Origin: a virus
IMG/VR virus record: IMGVR_UViG_3300042430_000603
Location: 1 to 57,103 of that record
DNA: 57,103 bases
Reading direction: 5' to 3' (one strand)
Under the pieces are notes generated by a model. The model searched no databases and was not told the origin of the DNA. It was given only the letters and a program-made list of their open reading frames with translations. Of this stretch, positions 51,833-57,103 are shown piece after piece (the stretch's first letter is position 1; each line of letters starts with the position of its first letter). Position numbers and translations under genes: made by a program.

Positions 51833-53690
51833 CATCGAAAGTGATGGTCTACTAGACACTGTAAGTAAAGTTTGGATGATTGTGACAAATGATACTAGTA
51901 CTGGTGAAGAGTTAATCTTTACCGACTATGATCCACAATATCCAAGCTTAGAGCAAGGCTTACAACACCTATCGAAAGCAACAAGTTTAATTGGCCACAA
52001 TATTATTGGCTATGATTTACTTGTTCTCCGAAAACTATACAATTGGATTCCAAATAAAGAAACTAAATTATATGATACGATGTTACTATCGCAAGTCATT
52101 AATTATGATCGATTTAATGGAAAGCATTCTCTAGCTGTATGGGGTGAATACCTTGGTCATAGTAAGGTCGAGCATGAGGACTGGAGTCAGTACTCAACCG
52201 ACATGCTACATCGGTGTAGAGAAGACGTAAAAATCAACGTTAAGGTCTATAGAGGTCTTATTAAAGAATTAAAAGGTATGACTGAGAAAAAGCCATATCT
52301 TAAAACTTCTATTAAAAATGAGCACCTTACTGCACAATTTTGTGCTGATGCAGAATATATAGGATGGCAATTTGACAAAGATGCTGCAACAAAACTATTG
52401 GCTGCGATGGAAGCTCAAATGGAAGAAGTTCAATCCATTATTGAGCCACGACTTAGTACAGAAACTAAAGTCTTGGATAAACAACCTAAAATACCAAAGT
52501 GGATTAAGAACGGTAATTATGATGCCGTTACTGCTAGATATTTTAATATTGATCCTTCTAATGGCAGGGATGATCGTATGGTAGAGGGTCCATATCAACG
52601 ATTTGAATATGTACAACCTGATTTAGGTAATATTGATTCAGTTAAATTATATTTACACAAAATTGGTTGGGAGCCTGACGACTGGAATTGGAAAAAACAA
52701 GGTAATGAATTTATTAAAGTATCTGAAAAGCTAACTACTAGTTCACTAGAAAAGTTAGGCGAAGTAGGAATGCTAATTGATAAATATTACACTACTAGGT
52801 CTAGGCATTCTATTTTGTCTGGATGGTTGGAGTCTTTAGATGAGAATAACAGATTACATGGTAGTTGTTTTACTATCTCTACTCCAACTGGTCGTGCTAG
52901 ACATAGTGGTATTGTCAATGTTCCAGGTGCTGATTCCGAATGGGGTCCAGATATTCGTAAATTATTTATGGCTACTCCTGGGTATGCAATTATTGGCGCT
53001 GACTCTTCTGGTAATCAATTTAGAGCTTTATGTCATTATCTAAAGAATGATGAATATACTAATGAAGTTTTAAATGGAGATGTGCATCAAAAGAATGCAG
53101 ATGTACTAACAGCTGTAATGACAGAGGAACAATCTAAGTTTCCTAAGATTATTAAAGACCCTACTGTATCTCGTAAATTAGCAAAGCCATTCATTTATGC
53201 TTATTTGTTTGGTGCTGGTGGTGAGAAGGTTTCTTTAATTTTAACTGGTGTTCGTAATGCTAAACTTGGTAATAAGATTAAAGCTGAGTTTGCAAAACGT
53301 ATTCCAGGACTAGATTCATTGATTAAGCGTATTAATGCTGTTTATAACCAAACAGAATTACGTGGCAGTCCTTGGATTCCTGCACTTGATGGTAGAAAGA
53401 TTCCTTGTGAATCTGCTCATAAGTCTCTCAATTATCTGTTACAGAGTTGTGAAGCTATTACATGTAAAGCAGCTACTGCTCTTACTTATGTTAGACTCCA
53501 AGAGGAGAACATACCATTCAATCCATTGATATTTTATCATGACGAGATTGAATTTGAAGTCCCTATCGAGTATGCTGAACGAGCTTCTGCGATTGCTAAA
53601 AAGGCTTTCCAAGATGGTCCAAAGTTATTTGGTGTTGATATTATGGATGGTGAGTCCAAAATCGGTAATAACTGGTATGATGTACATTAA
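51813..53690 (+). CDS. T7-like family A DNA polymerase with 3'-5' exonuclease
   Basis: A 625-residue polymerase. The exonuclease domain has FDIESDG (D7, E9), GHNIIGYDL and STDMLHRCREDV. The polymerase domain has GADSSGNQFRALCHYLKND (catalytic D397), RKLAKPFIYAYLFGAGGEKVS (O-helix) and H576-D577-E578 in FYHDEIEFEV. It is about 80 residues shorter than T7 gp5. It should replicate the phage genome with the primase-helicase, ssDNA-binding protein and exonuclease encoded nearby. The start overlaps the previous gene by 20 bases. Confidence 0.95.
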   Translation: MSNLVFDIESDGLLDTVSKVWMIVTNDTSTGEELIFTDYDPQYPSLEQGLQHLSKATSLIGHNIIGYDLLVLRKLYNWIPNKETKLYDTMLLSQVINYDRFNGKHSLAVWGEYLGHSKVEHEDWSQYSTDMLHRCREDVKINVKVYRGLIKELKGMTEKKPYLKTSIKNEHLTAQFCADAEYIGWQFDKDAATKLLAAMEAQMEEVQSIIEPRLSTETKVLDKQPKIPKWIKNGNYDAVTARYFNIDPSNGRDDRMVEGPYQRFEYVQPDLGNIDSVKLYLHKIGWEPDDWNWKKQGNEFIKVSEKLTTSSLEKLGEVGMLIDKYYTTRSRHSILSGWLESLDENNRLHGSCFTISTPTGRARHSGIVNVPGADSEWGPDIRKLFMATPGYAIIGADSSGNQFRALCHYLKNDEYTNEVLNGDVHQKNADVLTAVMTEEQSKFPKIIKDPTVSRKLAKPFIYAYLFGAGGEKVSLILTGVRNAKLGNKIKAEFAKRIPGLDSLIKRINAVYNQTELRGSPWIPALDGRKIPCESAHKSLNYLLQSCEAITCKAATALTYVRLQEENIPFNPLIFYHDEIEFEVPIEYAERASAIAKKAFQDGPKLFGVDIMDGESKIGNNWYDVH

Positions 53691-53701
53691 CTGGGAATAA
53701 A

Positions 53702-54340
53702 ATGTATAACGATATAAATGATAGAATTAAAAAAGCACTTTTAGAATCTCTTTCTTTAAAGACTGAAATGAAAAATAAAACTATTGAATCACAGAAAAAC
53801 TGTGCTCATGCAGCATTAAACATGTTACATATTGTGGACCCTTATTCTTGTATTCTAGGTGGAGCACCACGAGACTGGGCATTAGGTAACCCTGCAAAGG
53901 ATTTAGATATCTATATTCATGGGTATCCTAATGAGTCTAGAGATAGTATCAAAGACAGAATATCACAAGCATTAGAGCTTCAAGCTGATGAATTAGAAGA
54001 TGTAACAAATAATTCTTATTATACACATAGTTTAGATAATGGAGTTGTTGGTGTATTAAACGTAAAAAATTGTTTTATGCCAATTCAAATTGTATTATGT
54101 GATAGACAACCAATTGAGATGTTAAACACATTTCATGGAAGTTTGTCTAAAGCTTCTTATACTCGTGGTTATTATTGGGATTATTTAACTAATTCGGAAG
54201 ATTATGAATTAGACACTAGTGTAGAGTTTGACATTAGTAAAGAATTCAAAGTTCATTTAATTAGAAAGAATGATGATCCAAAGTATATAGCTAAAATTAA
54301 AGCTAAATACCCTGAATTTACACACATACACGAATCATGA
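53702..54340 (+). CDS. Nucleotidyltransferase-like protein
   Basis: A 212-residue protein. SCILGGAPRDWALGNPAKDLDIYIHG matches the pol-beta-type nucleotidyltransferase core GG..RD......DIDI, including the paired Asp residues. The rest (CFMPIQIVLCDRQPIEMLNTFHGSLSKASY) resembles phage relatives seen beside T7-like replication genes. The substrate could be nucleotide, RNA or protein. It starts 11 bases after the DNA polymerase and overlaps the next gene by four. Confidence 0.75.
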   Translation: MYNDINDRIKKALLESLSLKTEMKNKTIESQKNCAHAALNMLHIVDPYSCILGGAPRDWALGNPAKDLDIYIHGYPNESRDSIKDRISQALELQADELEDVTNNSYYTHSLDNGVVGVLNVKNCFMPIQIVLCDRQPIEMLNTFHGSLSKASYTRGYYWDYLTNSEDYELDTSVEFDISKEFKVHLIRKNDDPKYIAKIKAKYPEFTHIHES

Positions 54341-54828
54341 ACATTTTTTATTTAGACAAAAACCAAACAGAATGTGCTAAGGCTCACTATGATTCTCATG
54401 TAGTAAAGATGATTCTTGAGTCAGCACAGTTATTATCTACCGCCCATCATCTAGTTGGTGATGGTGGGCCTTACAAAAAGACACATGACAATCATCCTTC
54501 TGCTGTTTGGGTTCGTAGTAGTATTAAGCATTATATGTGGCTTTATATTCTTATGGAAGAACTTGGTAAAGAGTATACTCACCGATTTGGAAAAGTACAT
54601 AAAACTATTTTAGATCATTCAGGTACACTTTCTAGTTTTCCAAGGGACATTAAAGCAGAAGATTGGCAAGATCCTCCCTTAGCCATGCCAGATCATTGTA
54701 AGTTAAATGATACAGTTGAATCATATCGAAATTATTATTTAACTGAAAAAATAAATTTAATGCGATATACAAATAGAGATGCACCTTCATGGTTACAAAA
54801 GAAGATCGCTACGATTCCCTGTATTTAG
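54337..54828 (+). CDS. Conserved marine phage protein, function unknown
   Basis: A 163-residue protein: NIFYLDKNQTECAKAHYDSHVVKMILESAQLLSTAHH, THDNHPSAVWVRSSIKHYMWLYILMEEL, EYTHRFGKVHKT, and PPLAMPDHCKLNDTVESYRNYY. It is rich in conserved His, Asp and aromatics, suggesting a metal or nucleotide site. I recall similar proteins in many cyanophages and other marine phages, without known function. It sits among nucleotide and replication genes and overlaps the dCMP deaminase start by 40 bases. Confidence 0.7.
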   Translation: MNIFYLDKNQTECAKAHYDSHVVKMILESAQLLSTAHHLVGDGGPYKKTHDNHPSAVWVRSSIKHYMWLYILMEELGKEYTHRFGKVHKTILDHSGTLSSFPRDIKAEDWQDPPLAMPDHCKLNDTVESYRNYYLTEKINLMRYTNRDAPSWLQKKIATIPCI

Positions 54829-55202
54829 ATCTTGCTAAAAGAATAGCACTAATGTCTCATGCTGAGAAGCGTAAGGTTGGTGCTATTGCAGTAAAAAATA
54901 ATAATATTCTCAGCTTTGGGTTTAATGGAACTCCTACAGGTTTTCCTAATAAATGTGAAGATGATTATAATAAAACACTATCCTATGTAATTCATGCTGA
55001 AGCAAATTTAGTCTCTAAGGCTGCTGCAGAGGGTTTGAGTTTAAAGGGTTCAACAGTATATGTGACAACTGCTCCATGCGACAATTGTTCACTACTACTA
55101 ATCCAATCTGGTATTGAGAGAGTAATATTCTCAGACAGATATAAAACCGATTCAGGTATTTTAACATTAATTCACAGTAATATAAGAGTACAGCAAAAAT
55201 GA
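54789..55202 (+). CDS. Deoxycytidylate (dCMP) deaminase
   Basis: A 137-residue protein with the zinc-dependent deaminase signature: VIHAEANLV (His ligand and catalytic Glu), and TTAPCDNCSLLLI (Cys ligands). It turns dCMP into dUMP for dTMP synthesis. The N-terminal KRIALMSHAEKRKVGAIAVKNNNILSFGFNGTP is typical. It overlaps the previous gene by 40 bases, but the conserved N-terminus begins soon after this ATG, so the start is credible. Confidence 0.92.
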   Translation: MVTKEDRYDSLYLDLAKRIALMSHAEKRKVGAIAVKNNNILSFGFNGTPTGFPNKCEDDYNKTLSYVIHAEANLVSKAAAEGLSLKGSTVYVTTAPCDNCSLLLIQSGIERVIFSDRYKTDSGILTLIHSNIRVQQK

Positions 55203-55387
55203 AAAAAGCATTAGTATACAGAGTTCCATCGGCAACATATACTTATCCTCGTGGCGATAAGTATTTATATCTTAGCTTTGTAGATCGCCCTACAATTATT
55301 AAGTATAAAGTTCGTAATAAAATTGGCAAGAAACTATTAGCTCGAGTTAAGAAATATGGCTTTGAGAAAGTAACCTACCCAGTATGA
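55199..55387 (+). CDS. Small basic protein, function unknown
   Basis: A 62-residue basic protein: MKKALVYRVPSATYTYPRGDKYLYLSFVDRP, then a Lys/Arg-rich helix NKIGKKLLARVKKYGFEKV. It overlaps both neighbours by four bases (ATGA-type), so it is part of the replication operon. No family is recognised. Confidence 0.55.
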   Translation: MKKALVYRVPSATYTYPRGDKYLYLSFVDRPTIIKYKVRNKIGKKLLARVKKYGFEKVTYPV

Positions 55388-56088
55388 TAGCATTAGTAGA
55401 CGGGGACGTTCTACTATATCAGGCTATTTGGGATACTGAAAACGTAGAAGAAGCTAAGATTAAATTAGACATAGTTCTTCAAGAAGTTATTGAAAACACC
55501 TTTTGCACTGATTATCTCATTGCAATTGGGGGTCTAAATAATTGGAGAGAAGAGTTTTTTAAAGAATATAAAAGAAGTGCATCTAGGTTAGCATCTAAGA
55601 AAAATAGAGCTGAATATTTTGATGAGCTTAAAGAATGGTTTTGTAATCATCCTAATGCTGTAGTTGCTCACGGATTTGAGGCAGATGACTTAATTCGAAT
55701 TTGGGCGGTAGAAGCAACTAGGGATAACGATCCATTTGTAGTGTGTACAATAGACAAAGATCTAGATTGTATTCCTGGTAAACATTTTAAACCAGGAAAA
55801 GATGAACATTATGAAGTAGATGAGGAATCAGCTGATATCCACTATTGGAAACAAATTCTAATGGGTGATGCAGTAGATAATATTCCTGGACTACCTAAAA
55901 TCGGGCCAGTAAAGGCTTTAAAGATTTTAGAGGGCTGTGATAATAATAATAAAAGAAAGGCAGCAGTAATAAATGCTTACAAACAACAATATGGCGACCA
56001 GTGGAAACCTTATTTACTTGCCAATGGCAGGTTGATCCACATCTGGCGCTATATAAATGACCACTTCCAAATTAAAGAAGAAAGATAA
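55384..56088 (+). CDS. 5'-3' exonuclease (FEN-like, T7 gp6-type)
   Basis: A 234-residue protein. MIALVDGDVLLYQAIWD gives the first metal-binding Asp pair (D6, D8); GFEADDLIRIWA, CTIDKDLDCIPG and GDAVDNIPGLPKIGPVKALKIL give the remaining metal ligands and the helix-three-turn DNA-binding motif. T7 gp6 of this class removes RNA primers and degrades host DNA. It follows the deaminase in the T7-like order and overlaps the endonuclease-like gene by 32 bases. Confidence 0.9.
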   Translation: MIALVDGDVLLYQAIWDTENVEEAKIKLDIVLQEVIENTFCTDYLIAIGGLNNWREEFFKEYKRSASRLASKKNRAEYFDELKEWFCNHPNAVVAHGFEADDLIRIWAVEATRDNDPFVVCTIDKDLDCIPGKHFKPGKDEHYEVDEESADIHYWKQILMGDAVDNIPGLPKIGPVKALKILEGCDNNNKRKAAVINAYKQQYGDQWKPYLLANGRLIHIWRYINDHFQIKEER

Positions 56089-56503
56089 TGGGCACTGGGA
56101 ATTTACTGAACAACTAGATCATGAAAATGCTTTTGGATTTATTTATTTAATTAAAGATAAAAAGAATGGTATGATGTATATTGGTAAAAAGATGTTTAAA
56201 GGGAATGGTAAACTTAATAAAGGCAAACCAAGCAATTGGAGAGTTTATACTAGTTCATCTAAAGACATCAATGCACTAATAGAAGAGAATGGCATAGACT
56301 CCTTTGAATTCCACGTATTAGAACAATATTATACTAGAGGAGGTTTAAGTTGGGCAGAAACATGGTCTCAATGTTTTGTAGAAGTTCCAACTAATAATCA
56401 TATCTGGTATAATAGATTCATTGATAAAGTACAATGGCGCTCTTCTGAAACAGTATCTCTTAGACATCGTAAAAGATTAAATAAATTAGCAGGATTAAAA
56501 TAA
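56057..56503 (+). CDS. GIY-YIG-like endonuclease
   Basis: A 148-residue protein. GFIYLIKDKKNGMMYIGKKMFKG is a GIY-YIG variant (FIY...MYIG), followed by NWRVYTSSSKDINALIEENGIDSFEFHVLEQY as in SegE-like phage endonucleases. It may be a free-standing homing endonuclease or be involved in host DNA breakdown or phage DNA processing. It overlaps the exonuclease gene by 32 bases and shares one base with the next. Confidence 0.8.
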   Translation: MTTSKLKKKDNGHWEFTEQLDHENAFGFIYLIKDKKNGMMYIGKKMFKGNGKLNKGKPSNWRVYTSSSKDINALIEENGIDSFEFHVLEQYYTRGGLSWAETWSQCFVEVPTNNHIWYNRFIDKVQWRSSETVSLRHRKRLNKLAGLK

Positions 56504-56679
56504 TGAAATTAATTGGTTTTATACTTGGTTTTTGTTCAATGCTTGTAGTATTAACACAATCAGTTAACTTATTAACAGGTACAGAGCAATGGACTTCAGC
56601 AGACTTTTTATTAGTCTCTATAGCACTAAGTTTTGTATCAACAGCTTGTTTCGCAGCTAACAATGTAATAAATAAATAA
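56503..56679 (+). CDS. Small two-span membrane protein
   Basis: ATG at 56503 overlaps the previous stop (TAATG) and encodes 58 residues: MKLIGFILGFCSMLVVLTQS, a polar loop, then FLLVSIALSFVSTACFAANN. There are two membrane spans. It sits between the endonuclease-like and primase genes. No family is recognised; a lysis or membrane-anchoring role cannot be shown. Confidence 0.5.
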   Translation: MKLIGFILGFCSMLVVLTQSVNLLTGTEQWTSADFLLVSIALSFVSTACFAANNVINK

Positions 56680-56680
56680 A

Positions 56681-57103
56681 ATGGGAAAAATAGTTGTAAA
56701 GGATCAACCTTGCCTAAGTGAAGACTGTGGTAGTAGTGATGCTAGACAGATATACGAGGATAGAACCTCATATTGTTTTTCATGTAGTGGTTGGTTTCCA
56801 GATCAAAGTAAGGATTCTCTAGTGACAACTAAGAAGGAAAATTATGGCACTGAAACATTAGAAGAAATTTCTAGTTACGCTATAAGAGGTTTTGCTGACC
56901 GCAAGATCACAAAGAAAATTGCAGAACACTTTAATATAAGGGTTACCGTAAATGAAAAAGGTGATGTGGATACACATTATTACCCATATGGTATTAATGA
57001 AATTACAGGATATAAGAAACGGATTCTCCCTAAAGACTTCACAGTTGTCGGAAAAATTAAAAGTCTTTTTGGACAAATGCAAGCGGGTAATGGGGGTAAA
57101 CAG
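56681..57103 (+). CDS. T7 gp4-like DNA primase-helicase, N-terminal part (runs off the window)
   Basis: The first 141 residues are present. Four Cys (C11, C16, C32, C35) in CLSEDCGSSDARQIYEDRT and YCFSC form the primase zinc-binding motif of T7 gp4. Downstream, YYPYGINEITGYKKRILPKDF and SLFGQMQAGNGGK match the start of the gp4 primase core before the TOPRIM acidic motif, which lies beyond the end. It would make primers and unwind DNA for the polymerase at 51813. The start is one base after the previous stop region. Confidence 0.9.
   Translation, partial: MGKIVVKDQPCLSEDCGSSDARQIYEDRTSYCFSCSGWFPDQSKDSLVTTKKENYGTETLEEISSYAIRGFADRKITKKIAEHFNIRVTVNEKGDVDTHYYPYGINEITGYKKRILPKDFTVVGKIKSLFGQMQAGNGGKQ

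Noticed and set aside
52372-53529. Several overlapping short frames inside the DNA polymerase gene
   Set aside because: They are out-of-frame readings of a well-supported gene, with no start signals or family motifs.

Overview
The window is one continuous stretch of a tailed double-stranded DNA phage genome. It is AT-rich, almost wholly coding, and every gene lies on the + strand. A tape measure of about 2,040 residues, a single tail-tube gene and the absence of any visible sheath gene point to a long-tailed siphovirus. Three features suggest a marine bacterial host: PhoH, fibre genes resembling those of marine T4-like myophages, and a heme oxygenase plus bilin reductase pair. The host cannot be named from the sequence.

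Layout. 1-354 is the end of phoH. 355-8565 is the head module: portal, a very large MuF-type head protein, scaffold and major capsid protein. 8583-11694 covers head-tail connection, tail tube and the tail assembly chaperones, which carry a canonical -1 slippery site (GGGAAAC). 11765-24555 holds the tape measure, with an internal lysozyme-like domain, and the tail tip genes. 24572-41573 is a very large adhesion module: a fibre with 15 Calx-beta-like repeats, an Ala/Ser/Thr-rich fibre, a spike with nine carbohydrate-binding-like repeats and a beta-helix, a glycine-rich adhesin and chaperones. 41570-43994 is an auxiliary metabolic block: two 2OG-Fe(II) oxygenases, heme oxygenase, and a ferredoxin-dependent bilin reductase. 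43996-46361 contains small, often membrane or exported, proteins and structured RNA elements. 46367-57103 is T7-like: single-subunit RNA polymerase, ssDNA-binding protein, two tRNAs, nucleotide-metabolism enzymes, family A DNA polymerase, 5'-3' exonuclease, and the start of a gp4-like primase-helicase.

The most striking feature is the 1,473-residue MuF protein. Its C-terminal half carries the complete ordered motif set of a single-subunit, T7/N4-class RNA polymerase: DGRGR at 927-931, catalytic D1070, K1138...Y1146-G, and H1387-D1388. A MuF protein sits inside the capsid. The fusion therefore looks like a virion-packaged RNA polymerase that could be delivered with the DNA, built differently from the N4 virion polymerase. 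A second, free T7-like polymerase (46367-48538) is also present.

Three intergenic copies of a promoter-like element (TACCAGGGGACGCTAAA, then G at +1) align well with T7 and SP6 promoters. They sit before the tail-assembly genes, the fibre-module acetyltransferase and the ssDNA-binding protein, and are the likely targets of one of the two polymerases. Together this suggests a two-polymerase programme: an injected polymerase for early genes and a synthesised polymerase for later ones. That programme is inference, not shown directly by the sequence.
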